Shown: positions 53,763-62,724 of the stretch, one piece after another
Layout of the letters: each line of letters starts with the position of its first letter
Position numbering within the stretch: position 1 is the first letter of the stretch
Assembly: GCA_025056255.1 (NCBI GenBank)
Contig: JANWVT010000015.1
Location: 1-64,000, forward strand
Length of the DNA stretch: 64,000 bases
DNA from: Bernardetiaceae bacterium
GTDB taxonomy: Bacteria; Bacteroidota; Bacteroidia; Cytophagales; Thermoflexibacteraceae
Direction: 5' to 3'
Translations under genes and position numbers: made by a program
The notes under the pieces: model-generated
The model's input: the letters and a program-made list of their open reading frames with translations, nothing else
Told to the model about the DNA's origin: nothing
Databases searched by the model: none

Positions 53763-54650
53763 ATGTTCTCAGCAGAGGCACAAAATCAGTTTTTTGAGTC
53801 GGTACTGTTTGAAGCAACAGGCTGGGAGCATCAGATTGTAGACATGCAATTTTTACACGGTGGCTGCATCAACAACGCTGTAAAACTACACACCAATCAT
53901 GATAAATATTTTTTAAAATTCAATGAGTCAGCATCGGCGTATGATATGTTTGAAGCAGAAATGCGCGGGCTGCAACTACTTGCTGAAACAGGAGCACTTA
54001 CAACGCCCCGCGTAATTCATGCCGGCAAACAACAGGGTCGCTCATATCTTTTATTGGAATTTTTTGAACCTACCCTACCACAAAGCAATTACTGGGAACA
54101 ACTTGGGCACGGAATTGCTCATTTACACCGCCACCGGCAGCAACAATTTGGACTGGCTTTTAATAACTACATTGGTAGCTTGCCCCAAAACAATGAGTGG
54201 ATGAGCGACGGCATCGAATTTTTTATTGAGAAGCGCTTGCGTGTACAAGCCGGCTTGGCTTATTACAATAATTTGATTGATGCTTCGTTATTAAAGCAGT
54301 TAGATGATTTGTACTACAAGCTACCCAATTTGATACCCAACACATCGGCTTCTTTGTTACATGGCGACTTGTGGGGCGGCAACATTATTACGGGGCATCG
54401 GGGTGAGCCTTGCTTGATAGACCCAGCGGTCTATTTTGGCTTCCGCGAAGCAGAAATTGCTTATACGCAACTCTTCGGCGGGTTTGAACAGCGCTTCTAC
54501 GATGCCTACCGAGAAGTGATGCCTTTGGAAAGTGGTTTTCGCGAGCGGGTACCCCTCTACAACCTCTACCCCTTGTTGGTACACTTAAATTTGTTTGGAG
54601 AAAGTTATCTGAGTGGCATCCGACAGACGCTCCGACGTTTTTTAGACTGA
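53763..54650 (+). CDS. Fructosamine kinase-like protein
   Basis: Phosphorylates ketosamines (fructosamine, ribulosamine) on proteins so that they decay; part of glycation repair. 295 residues, family length. Pattern: KYFLKFN (catalytic Lys region), SASLLHGDLWGGNII with the catalytic Asp and Asn, then LIDPAVYFGFREAEIAYTQL with the metal Asp. It matches FN3K/YniA type kinases. Substrate not proven. Confidence 0.9.
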   Translation: MFSAEAQNQFFESVLFEATGWEHQIVDMQFLHGGCINNAVKLHTNHDKYFLKFNESASAYDMFEAEMRGLQLLAETGALTTPRVIHAGKQQGRSYLLLEFFEPTLPQSNYWEQLGHGIAHLHRHRQQQFGLAFNNYIGSLPQNNEWMSDGIEFFIEKRLRVQAGLAYYNNLIDASLLKQLDDLYYKLPNLIPNTSASLLHGDLWGGNIITGHRGEPCLIDPAVYFGFREAEIAYTQLFGGFEQRFYDAYREVMPLESGFRERVPLYNLYPLLVHLNLFGESYLSGIRQTLRRFLD

Positions 54651-54788
54651 TTTACACGCAAGTAGAGGAAGCAAAAGGTATTGGGAGCAGGCATCATACA
54701 ATCATCGGCAAATGCAACTTTACCGGCTGCTTAGCATGCCTTCAAACCATGCTATTGAGTGTTGAACAGCATATTTTGAACGCTTACA

Positions 54789-55544
54789 ATGGGACAACAA
54801 TTGCAACGCTTCTATCGGGAAGCTACAGAACTGGGAGGCATTCCTGCCCGTACCAAACTTTCTATGCTCACCAAAATATCTTCCATAGAGGCAACTATTA
54901 TGGAAGATAAGCCAGAAATTGTGTCATCTTTTGAAAAAGCCATGCAACTAATTCGCAAAGAATTTGCAAAGTCGCCAGAAGGACGCATGGCAGATGCTTT
55001 GCCGCCAAGCACTTCTACTACTGTACAGACAGATAACCGCAGAAATATCGGGCTGCTTAGCGATTTCTTTGCCCAAAGGGCGCTGTATTTGCGCAATACT
55101 GATTTGCTATTTTATCGCATGACTGAGTTGCTTGCCCAAACCATGAATGTAGAGCGTGCTGGCATATGGTTATTCACCGAAGACAAATCGGCTATTGTTT
55201 GCCGCGATTTGTTCACCAAGTCCAACTCACAGCATACAGCCGGTATGCGGCTTGAAGCCAAGATGTTTCCGCGCTACTTTGCCACTATCCGAACAGAGCG
55301 CACCTTAGCAGCCAACAATGCCCATGTGCATCCCGGCACGAGCGAGTTTAGTGAAATTTACCTCAAACCACTGGGAATCAACTCAATGATAGATGTTCCA
55401 ATTTGGGTTAATGGCGAAATGGTAGGCGTGTTGTGCCATGAACACGTAGGAATGCCACGTATTTGGACTGCAGAAGAAGAGCAAACCGCATACTTGATGG
55501 CAAATGTTTTAGCTACCTTTATGGAGCTAAATCAATTCGCATGA
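54789..55544 (+). CDS. GAF-domain protein
   Basis: 251 residues. Helical N-terminus (about 1-85), then a GAF domain (about 100-245: FYRMTELLAQTMNVERAGIW, DVPIWVNGEMVGVLCHEHVG). No catalytic output domain. It overlaps the nitronate monooxygenase gene by ATGA, so both are in one operon and may share a signal. Ligand unknown. Confidence 0.78.
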   Translation: MGQQLQRFYREATELGGIPARTKLSMLTKISSIEATIMEDKPEIVSSFEKAMQLIRKEFAKSPEGRMADALPPSTSTTVQTDNRRNIGLLSDFFAQRALYLRNTDLLFYRMTELLAQTMNVERAGIWLFTEDKSAIVCRDLFTKSNSQHTAGMRLEAKMFPRYFATIRTERTLAANNAHVHPGTSEFSEIYLKPLGINSMIDVPIWVNGEMVGVLCHEHVGMPRIWTAEEEQTAYLMANVLATFMELNQFA

Positions 55545-56500
55545 GTTTCAGCAATCGAATCACCCAACTATTAGGCATTCGCTACCCTATCATCCAAGCG
55601 GGTATGGTATGGTGCAGTGGTTGGCGCTTAGCGTCAGCTGTTGCCAATGCAGGCGGATTAGGCATTATTGGGGCAGGTTCTATGTATCCAGGAGTGCTTC
55701 GGGAACACATCCGCAAGTGCAGAGCTGCTTTGCAGCCCGGTGCCAAGTTTGCAGTAAATGTGCCTTTACTCTATCCAGATATAGACCAGCACATGGCAAT
55801 TATCAAAGAGGAAAAAGTGCCCATTGTATTTACCTCGGCAGGCAATCCGGCTACATGGACAGCCTATTTGAAAGAGGCGGGAATTTGCGTGGTGCATGTG
55901 GTTAGTAGTGTAAAGTTTGCGCGGAAAGCCGAACAAGCAGGAGTAGATGCAGTAGTAGCCGAAGGCTTTGAAGCCGGCGGTCACAATGGGCGCGAAGAAA
56001 CCACTACAATGTGCTTGATTCCAATGGTGCGGCAAGCAGTTAGTCTTCCGCTAATTGCAGCAGGCGGCATTGCCACAGGCGCTGCTATGCTTGCAGCTTT
56101 TGCATTAGGCGCCGAAGGAGTACAAATAGGTACTCGCTTTGCTCTTTCCGAAGAGTCTTCGGCTCATCCTGCTTTTAAAGCAAGGGCGCTAGCGCTTCCA
56201 GAAGGTGGTACAGAACTAGTCCTCAAACAGTTAGCACCTGTCCGGCTCATTAAAAACGAATTTTACCAGCAAGTAAAACAAGCAGAATTGCAAGGAGCCA
56301 GCATAGAAGAATTGCGCAATTTGCTTGGTAGAGGACGTGCCAAAAAAGGCATTTTCGAAGGAGATATGGCAGAAGGAGAGTTGGAAATAGGACAAGTAGC
56401 TTCGTTAGTAACAAACATCTTACCAGCAGCCCAAATTGTAGAGCAAATTTGGCAAGAGTTCCAGCAAGAACTCGCTCGCCTTAGAGATTTGCCTGTGTAA
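55541..56500 (+). CDS. Nitronate monooxygenase-like flavoenzyme
   Basis: FMN-binding TIM-barrel enzyme of the NMO/FabK-type family, 319 residues. PIIQAGMVWCSGWRLASAVAN at the start, GGLGIIGAG, EGFEAGGHNGREET (with a conserved His region), then AAGGIATGAAMLAAFALGAE and VQIGTRFALSEES for FMN phosphate. Might act as an enoyl-ACP reductase of FabK type or as a nitronate oxidase; the residues seen cannot separate them. Overlaps the GAF gene by ATGA. Confidence 0.87.
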   Translation: MSFSNRITQLLGIRYPIIQAGMVWCSGWRLASAVANAGGLGIIGAGSMYPGVLREHIRKCRAALQPGAKFAVNVPLLYPDIDQHMAIIKEEKVPIVFTSAGNPATWTAYLKEAGICVVHVVSSVKFARKAEQAGVDAVVAEGFEAGGHNGREETTTMCLIPMVRQAVSLPLIAAGGIATGAAMLAAFALGAEGVQIGTRFALSEESSAHPAFKARALALPEGGTELVLKQLAPVRLIKNEFYQQVKQAELQGASIEELRNLLGRGRAKKGIFEGDMAEGELEIGQVASLVTNILPAAQIVEQIWQEFQQELARLRDLPV

Positions 56501-56560
56501 ACTTTTTTTACAGTGAATTTTCCTCGGATAAGTAATCAGTGTAATTGCCTCCATATAGTA

Positions 56561-56740
56561 GTGGTTTAGGTTTTTATAAGGTTCACCTTGCCAAACGCGT
56601 ACTCATGAAGGTAAACTTGCCGTTGTTCGTGTCCTTACGGAGCACCCTGCCGCCAGTAAGGACGTACGTTATGGCATACCGGGGTGTTTTTTAGCTGTAA
56701 AAGCTAAACATACTCTAAAACATTCACCTGTTTTTCCCAT
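56561..56740 (+). repeat. Dispersed non-coding element (copy G)
   Basis: Aligned with copy E: GTGGTTTAGGTTTTTATAAGG (56561-56581) matches 41123-41143; CCTTGCCAAACGCG follows; core GCCGTTGTTCGTGTCC (56619-56634); then GTCCTTAC (56631-56638) is an inverted repeat with GTAAGGAC (56656-56663). AAAAGCTAAACATACTCTAAA (56699-56719) parallels copy F. The remainder of 56501-56971 has no recognised gene. Confidence 0.55.
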
Positions 56741-56971
56741 TTTGATATTTGGCTTGCCATAAGTCATAAAACAGTTCCCTTCGTTCTACTACGTTCACTG
56801 CAAATTGATGCTACAATAACAGGATTGCCATGCTTCCAACTCAGAAGCACTCAAATAGAAGTTCATTCAGCGACAAGCAAAACGAATGTTGATTTTTTTG
56901 CAAAAAATAAGTCAAACAAAAACCTCACAAGATTTTATGAAAACTTTGTTTGACATAGCCAACATAGCTAA

Positions 56972-57352
56972 TTATTTTTTTATGACTTTTTTCAGCAAGC
57001 GTGTTTTTCTTTCATCGAAGAGAGTGGCGTAATGTGGTGCATTGTAGTAGGGTGGAACAGAAAGTATTGCAGCCTCCTTTTTAAGATAAAATGAGTGTAT
57101 GAGCCGATAAACTTCATCGGGAAAGTATTCTGCTGCATGCTGCTTCACTACTTGGACAATAGAATCTGCCCAGCGGATTTTTGGCGTGTAATAAATAGCT
57201 AACAGCGAGTCTTGCGATACAAAATAGCTAATTTGCGTTTGTGCAAAATTGTAAAAAGGCATCGCTAAGTATATAAGTAGTCCCAATAACAACCTCATAC
57301 CACTGTAATAACTGCTCAATTTCCTTAAAGATCTTTGCATTTTCATTTCCAT
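56972..57352 (-). CDS. Hypothetical secreted protein
   Basis: 126 residues from ATG 57352. A signal-like hydrophobic segment around 20-40 (MRLLLGLLIYLAMPFYNFAQ) ends before TQISYFVSQ; the mature part is basic and aromatic with YYTPKIRWADSIVQVVKQHA and a lysine-rich end. No conserved domain recognised. Several in-frame ATG codons exist between 57298 and 57385; the choice is provisional. It lies 181 bases after the TPR gene on the same strand. Confidence 0.55.
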   Translation of the reverse strand: MEMKMQRSLRKLSSYYSGMRLLLGLLIYLAMPFYNFAQTQISYFVSQDSLLAIYYTPKIRWADSIVQVVKQHAAEYFPDEVYRLIHSFYLKKEAAILSVPPYYNAPHYATLFDERKTRLLKKVIKK

Positions 57353-57532
57353 ATTGAGAATGGGCAAACTTTCACCAGTGAACAAATTATTTCCTCCCGT
57401 TCAATTATATTGAGAGAAATGATGCAAAACAAAAAAATCAATTTGTTTTAGCCGCAAATATTTTTCAGATAGCTACCTTATATGCTGCTCGTGTTAATTT
57501 CCGCCTCCGGAGAAACAAACAAAGCAAATAAG

Positions 57533-59014
57533 CTATTTTCTGGCTTCTGCCAATGAGGCGGCAAACTCCTGATTGTCAGGTTTTAACCGAACGGCATTCT
57601 CAAAGGCTTGCAGCGCTTCTTGTTTTTTTCCTTCTTTGAGCAATACTAATCCCAAAGTATGATAAGCAGCCGCATTTTCAGGGTCTAATGCCAGCGATTT
57701 TCGGGCATCTTCCTGTGCTTTAACAAGCTCGCCGAGCTGGTAGCGAGCAATAGCGCGATTGTTGTAGGCGTAAGCAAAATTAGGCTCTAAACTAATGGCT
57801 TGGTCGAAGTCTTTGATAGCCTCTGCATATTTTTTCATCTGATTGAGCAAATAACCACGATTATTGAAAAAATCGGCTTGAGTATTGTCTAAACTAATGG
57901 CTTTGTTGTAGTCTTTCAGGGCATCTTCTAATTTGCCAAGTCCGCGCAGCGTACGTCCGCGCAGGTCGTAGGCATAAGCGTTGGCTGTATGTACTTCCAA
58001 CACTTTGTTGAGGTCGGCGAGGGCTTCATCAAGTTTTCCTGTGGAGCGGTATAAGGCAGCACGGTCTAATAGGGCTTGAAAGTTATTAGGTTGTTGTGTT
58101 AATGCAGCGGTGTAGTCAGCAATGGCTGCGGAAAAGTTGCGGTCGGAGCGATGGGCTTTGGCACGCAACAGCAGTATATTTGTTGCTTTGGGCTGAAGGC
58201 TCAGCATTTTATTGTAATCTTTAATAGCTTCTTTAAATTGTCCTGTTGCTACCAAAATAGCAGCCCTTGCTTGCAAAGCAGAGAGGTCGTTAGGGGCAAG
58301 TTGGAGGTAAGAGGAGTAGTCGGGAAGCGCTTCGGCAGGTCCTTTGGTATTAGCTTTCAGCTCGGCGCGATACAGATATGCCATTTTTTCCTGTGGATTG
58401 AGTGCGATAGCTTTGTCAAAATCTTGGATAGCAGCGTCGTAATCATTTTCAGAACTGAACAGCAACCCGCGCCGCACATAAGCTGTTGCAAACTGAGGCG
58501 AAATACTAATCAGCTTGGTATAGTTTTGTTTAGCTGCTTCAAACTCTTTGGCAGCTTCTAAGCATATGCCACGATTGATGTATGCTCTTTGAAGCGCTTC
58601 TATGTTGCGCTGAGCAGAGGCAATTGAAATGAAGGTGTTGTAGTGTTTAACTGCTTCTTTATAGCGCTTTAAGCCGAAGTTGGCATTACCTGCATTAAAA
58701 TGATAGGTGGGCGTGTAGTCCGTCTCTATTTTGCGCTTTTGTCGTTCTTGTTCAAAATTTGCTAGCGCCTTGTTGTAGTCTGCCAGTGCTTCTTCGTACT
58801 TACCGAGCCGCTCGTAGGCAATTCCGCGACTGTTGTAAACAATAAAATTATCTTTGAGCTTGAGCGATTGCGTATAACTAGCAATAGCAGCCTCATATTT
58901 TCCAGCGCGCATGAGGCGCTCGCCTTCGTCAAAGTAGAAACGAGTTTTAGGTTGTGCATAGGTGCAAAGGTACATGGCAAGGCTGATAACACTCACAAAC
59001 AGTTTTTTCTGCAT
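57533..59014 (-). CDS. Secreted tetratricopeptide-repeat protein
   Basis: 493 residues. A signal peptide (MQKKLFVSVISLAMYLCTYAQ) is followed by about 12 TPR units (each 34 residues, e.g. YDAAIQDFDKAIALNPQEKM, FSAAIADYTAALTQQPNNFQ, YAEAIKDFDQAISLEPNFAY). TPR arrays hold protein partners. It starts 55 bases downstream of the ParA-like gene, so both are likely co-transcribed. The first frame codon is a GTG at 59023; ATG 59014 begins the signal peptide. Role unknown. Confidence 0.85.
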   Translation of the reverse strand: MQKKLFVSVISLAMYLCTYAQPKTRFYFDEGERLMRAGKYEAAIASYTQSLKLKDNFIVYNSRGIAYERLGKYEEALADYNKALANFEQERQKRKIETDYTPTYHFNAGNANFGLKRYKEAVKHYNTFISIASAQRNIEALQRAYINRGICLEAAKEFEAAKQNYTKLISISPQFATAYVRRGLLFSSENDYDAAIQDFDKAIALNPQEKMAYLYRAELKANTKGPAEALPDYSSYLQLAPNDLSALQARAAILVATGQFKEAIKDYNKMLSLQPKATNILLLRAKAHRSDRNFSAAIADYTAALTQQPNNFQALLDRAALYRSTGKLDEALADLNKVLEVHTANAYAYDLRGRTLRGLGKLEDALKDYNKAISLDNTQADFFNNRGYLLNQMKKYAEAIKDFDQAISLEPNFAYAYNNRAIARYQLGELVKAQEDARKSLALDPENAAAYHTLGLVLLKEGKKQEALQAFENAVRLKPDNQEFAASLAEARK

Positions 59015-59069
59015 AAAGTCCACTGAATTTTACTCTGATAAAAACTTCTGAAAATATTGTTCCAATTTT

Positions 59070-59732
59070 TTAAATAAAACACCTAAGCCGGAACTCGTCG
59101 AAATAGCGGTTGAATTCATCCTGAGCATCAGCAGGATTGGCAATGTCTTTGAAAGTGGAAACACCTCGTTTGTAGCGCACCAAGTTGGAAAGTGTAGAAT
59201 AAAAAATTTCCAGCCCGCCAATACCAGCCAGTTTGGAAAGATGTTTGTACTCAATACTTTGGTCTTGCTTGTTAATAACACCAAATACTTCCAAAGGCTT
59301 CAAAGGGCGCTCTTTCTTCAACTCAGGCAATTGCTCTAAGAAAGCAGTAGTAGCATTGATGTCTAATTGACTGGCTACAATAGGTACAATCAGAATGTCG
59401 GATGCCATAATGCTGTAATAAATAGTAGGGTCGGTAATTCTTCCCGGTGGCAAGTCCATAAAAATTAAATCATATTTTCGCTTAGCAAGCGTCAGTACTT
59501 TATCAAAATAATCTTGTGGGTTGGCTTGTTGCCAGTTGATTGCAAACACATCGAAAGACTTGGGGTTATTTTCTTGTAAAAAGATTTGTTTAATAGATAG
59601 TTGAGGGTCTGAGTCTATCACAAGTAGCTTTTTATCGGTGCGGTTATGGATAGCAGCAGCAGTGAGCATCAATAAGGTTGTTTTGCCCGACCCGCCCTTT
59701 AAGGTTACAAACGAAATCACTTTGGTACTCAT
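59070..59732 (-). CDS. ParA-like ATPase
   Basis: 220-residue P-loop ATPase of the ParA/MinD class with the deviant Walker A LKGGSGKTTL at 11-20 and FMDLPPG for Walker A'. ParA proteins position DNA or protein cargo. The ORF extends 156 bases upstream but ATG 59732 begins the standard STKVISFVTLKGG. There is no ParB or parS nearby, so it is an orphan of the type often found on the chromosome with other partners; the following TPR gene may be one. Confidence 0.87.
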   Translation of the reverse strand: MSTKVISFVTLKGGSGKTTLLMLTAAAIHNRTDKKLLVIDSDPQLSIKQIFLQENNPKSFDVFAINWQQANPQDYFDKVLTLAKRKYDLIFMDLPPGRITDPTIYYSIMASDILIVPIVASQLDINATTAFLEQLPELKKERPLKPLEVFGVINKQDQSIEYKHLSKLAGIGGLEIFYSTLSNLVRYKRGVSTFKDIANPADAQDEFNRYFDEFRLRCFI

Positions 59733-59835
59733 GCCATTAGTGGATATTTCTGCTTGGGTTGATTTGTGTGCAAGGTTACTAAAAAGATTTGATGCTACAT
59801 ATGTAAACAAAGTTGCGCATAAAATGCTTGGTTGT

Positions 59836-61224
59836 ATGAAAAGGAGCAAATATTTTTTACTTGCAACAGCAGCTTGCCTGTGGAGCATAGCCTCTGCTCA
59901 AACACACGATTGGCAGCAATGGTGCCACTCTATCAAACAGCAATTTCCCGATGAACAAAAACGAGCATATGCCATTTATCACTGGATTACGCGCAATATT
60001 CGCTACGACTGGGAGGCGTTTTATGCTGCACAACCTACTGACCAAAGCCCGACAGCGGTTTTACAAAGTGGCAAAGCCCTTTGCGAAGGATTTGCTACTT
60101 TGTTCCACTCATTTGCCAGTCAAGCTGGGCTACGCTGTCACAAAGTTATAGGCATATCCAAAGGTGTGCATTATCAGCCAGGTAGCCCACTCAACATTCC
60201 TGACCATGTGTGGAATGTGGTGCACATACATGGTAAATGGCAGTTAGTAGATGTCACTTGGGGTGCGGGCGATGGCATTCATCAGCAACCCAACGACACC
60301 TATTTTATGATAGCCCCCGAAATGCTCATCTTTACTCACTTTCCCGAAGAAGAGCGCTGGCAACTTTTGGAAAAGCCCCTCACGCTGTATCAATTTGAAC
60401 GCAAGCCTATTACATATCCACTTTTTACCGAGTTACGACCCGAGTTGCTCTACAATGCTCGCGAGCTCATTATTCCAACCTCTTGCGATAGCGTAGAGCT
60501 ACGCCTGAGAACTTCCCCAGAAGCAATCTTAATAGCAGCACTCACCGATGCACATCAACAAAAACGCATTATCAAGGAAGGTATTGGCAACAGACTGGGC
60601 ATAGTGAACATACGCATTAATGGCTTACAACGCGGACAAAGCTATCGGTTAGATATATTCGCTGCTGCCGACAGTCGTAGCCGTGAACTACGCCAACTAC
60701 TTACTTATTTCATTGCCTACGACAGCAAAATGAAATACACAACGCAGCCCAACAGCCACTTACGACCTGATAGCCTAACCCAAATGCCTACCGGATTTGT
60801 AATGAACTACATCATGCTACAACAACAGAAAGATTATGTAGGCGCCTTGGATTTGCTCTACGAATACATGCCTCGCTACAGCAAGAATGTATGGCTACAA
60901 ACCTCTATTGGAGAAAACTTGGAAAAAATTGGACGTATAGAAGAAGCAGAACGCGCCTACTTGCAGGCAATTCAGCTGCAACACAATAACTACCGTGCCA
61001 ACTATGCACTGGGCACGTTGTACTATAACCGCGCTTTTCAGGTAAAAGAATCTTTCAGTAGCATGAAGCCTGAAGCACAACAAGCCAACGCCGACCAAAT
61101 GATGCACCAGATTCGCCAGTGGCTCACTAAGGCAAAACCCTACCTTCAAACTGCCTACCAACAGCGCCCCGACAACGAAAAACTCGCACAGGTAATTAAA
61201 CAAATTCAGCAAATTTTGAAATAA
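59836..61224 (+). CDS. Transglutaminase-like and TPR protein
   Basis: 462 residues, exported: signal peptide MKRSKYFLLATAACLWSIAS (about 1-22), a transglutaminase-like cysteine peptidase domain (about 35-150) with C83 (ALCEGFATLF), H124 (PDHVWNVVH) and D139 (LVDVTWG), a middle beta-rich region (about 200-320) and C-terminal TPR units (about 355-460: ENLEKIGRIEEAERAYLQAI). Family members act on peptide bonds in the periplasm. The gene diverges from the ParA-like gene with 103 bases between starts. ATG 59824 is the alternative. Confidence 0.85.
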   Translation: MKRSKYFLLATAACLWSIASAQTHDWQQWCHSIKQQFPDEQKRAYAIYHWITRNIRYDWEAFYAAQPTDQSPTAVLQSGKALCEGFATLFHSFASQAGLRCHKVIGISKGVHYQPGSPLNIPDHVWNVVHIHGKWQLVDVTWGAGDGIHQQPNDTYFMIAPEMLIFTHFPEEERWQLLEKPLTLYQFERKPITYPLFTELRPELLYNARELIIPTSCDSVELRLRTSPEAILIAALTDAHQQKRIIKEGIGNRLGIVNIRINGLQRGQSYRLDIFAAADSRSRELRQLLTYFIAYDSKMKYTTQPNSHLRPDSLTQMPTGFVMNYIMLQQQKDYVGALDLLYEYMPRYSKNVWLQTSIGENLEKIGRIEEAERAYLQAIQLQHNNYRANYALGTLYYNRAFQVKESFSSMKPEAQQANADQMMHQIRQWLTKAKPYLQTAYQQRPDNEKLAQVIKQIQQILK

Positions 61225-61426
61225 AAAACACTATCACACGCATCTAAGGTTCGATAGACGAATTGTTTGCCCAAAAGACAACAAGCCTGCCAGCCTCCAT
61301 ATGCATGCATAGTGCATATCTAAGTCGTTGCTTGCGAGCACGATAAACTCAGTAGGGTTCGGAAAGACAGAAAAATGCCTATTGCGTTTGCTAAACACAA
61401 GTTAGCAGAAGAAGAACTTTTATTGT

Positions 61427-61434
61427 TAGATTTG
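61427..61434 (+). promoter_or_regulatory. -7 promoter box for the SDR gene
   Basis: TAGATTTG, perfect TAnnTTTG, 28 bases before ATG 61463. The 61225-61426 gap holds no gene that I can support. Confidence 0.5.
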
Positions 61435-61462
61435 AAGCCAACATAAGGAAACTACTTGCTGC

Positions 61463-62188
61463 ATGAACAGTGTTATTGTTACTGGCTCCTCGGGAAGAAT
61501 TGGCTCAGAAATCTGCCGTTTGTTTAAACAAGAAGGTTTTTTTACGATTGGCTTAGACCGTCAGCCCAAACAAAATACTGATATTCATATTCAAACCGAC
61601 CTCAACCGATTCTGTACCGACCCAAACTACAGAAAAACATTGATACTACAACTAAGCAGCGTTATCAGCAAATACCCGCTCAAGTGCTTAGTAAACAATG
61701 CTGCTGAGCAATTGCTCAATAAAACTGATGACATTACCCCAGAACAATGGCAAACTACCCTAAACGTTAACCTAACTGCTCCTTTTTTACTCATTCAACT
61801 CTGCCTGCCTTACTTAGAGGCTACTAAGGGCTCCGTTGTCAACGTAGCAAGTATTCACCAACAGCTTACTAAGCCTCGATTTGTAGCTTATGCCACCAGT
61901 AAGTCGGCTTTAGTAGGGCTCACCAAAGCCTTAGCCGTAGATTTGGCAGGTAGAATCCGAGTGAACGCCATCAGCCCTGCTGCCATAGAAACGCCTATGT
62001 TGCGAGCAGGCTTTCCCAACCCCGACGACTACCGCAAACTCAACGAAATACATCCAGTAGGGCGCATTGGGCAACCTGAGGAAGTAGCCGAAGTAGCCAT
62101 ATTTCTGGCTTCCGACAAAGCAGGATTTATCAACGGTGCCAATATCCAAATTGATGGCGGTATTAGTGGTGTTTTAAAAGATTTATAA
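61463..62188 (+). CDS. SDR-family oxidoreductase
   Basis: Classical short-chain dehydrogenase of 241 residues. NAD(P)-binding motif VTGSSGRIGSEIC (5-17), NNAAEQLL for the NNAG motif, active YxxxK in VAYATSKSALVGL, and INGANIQIDGGISG near the end. Substrate not visible. Followed after 24 bases by a small unknown gene, probably co-transcribed. The ATG lies 28 bases after a good -7 box. Confidence 0.9.
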   Translation: MNSVIVTGSSGRIGSEICRLFKQEGFFTIGLDRQPKQNTDIHIQTDLNRFCTDPNYRKTLILQLSSVISKYPLKCLVNNAAEQLLNKTDDITPEQWQTTLNVNLTAPFLLIQLCLPYLEATKGSVVNVASIHQQLTKPRFVAYATSKSALVGLTKALAVDLAGRIRVNAISPAAIETPMLRAGFPNPDDYRKLNEIHPVGRIGQPEEVAEVAIFLASDKAGFINGANIQIDGGISGVLKDL

Positions 62189-62212
62189 TTTTCTGTTCAA
62201 AGCAATACTCTG

Positions 62213-62629
62213 ATGATGAAACAAATAGATGCATATCCGCATACAGTTGTTTGGTATGACGATGCGCAGCGATTTATGAAATGCGAACGATTTTGTAAAG
62301 CAGAGGAGTTCATTTGGGATGCCGACTACAAAGACCAAATGATGCGCTTAGTTGCATTAGTCCAAGAAAAACAACCCTTGTATATTTTAATGGATTTGCG
62401 CCAATTTTTTTATCCGGTCAATCCTGAGCAGCAGCAGTGGATCAATGAAAAAGTAATACCTCCTATTTTAGCTACGGGGGTTTTAAAGGGCGCCTTTGTA
62501 CTGCCAACAGACATAATAGCAGCACTTTCTATAGAGCAAATTTATGATACCGAAGCGGCTGCCTCGCTACCAGTGCGCATGTTTACCAACTACCAAAAGG
62601 CACTTGATTGGTTAGGTGTTCAAGAGTAG
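62213..62629 (+). CDS. Small STAS-like hypothetical protein
   Basis: 138 residues. Pattern of a compact alpha/beta protein: PLYILMDLRQFFYPV resembles the core strand of STAS/SpoIIAA-like proteins, and the end LPVRMFTNYQKALDWLG is the same type of helix. Proteins of this shape are frequent in Cytophagales and mostly uncharacterised. MM start; the second M (62216) is equally possible. Downstream of the SDR gene in the same direction. Confidence 0.65.
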   Translation: MMKQIDAYPHTVVWYDDAQRFMKCERFCKAEEFIWDADYKDQMMRLVALVQEKQPLYILMDLRQFFYPVNPEQQQWINEKVIPPILATGVLKGAFVLPTDIIAALSIEQIYDTEAAASLPVRMFTNYQKALDWLGVQE

Positions 62630-62724
62630 CACAATGTAGTTTTTTGAAAGAAAATGTAAATCTTACCAAAAAACATTAGTTTTGCCTCATCATATCACCT
62701 TCTACATATATTTACTTTACTTGC

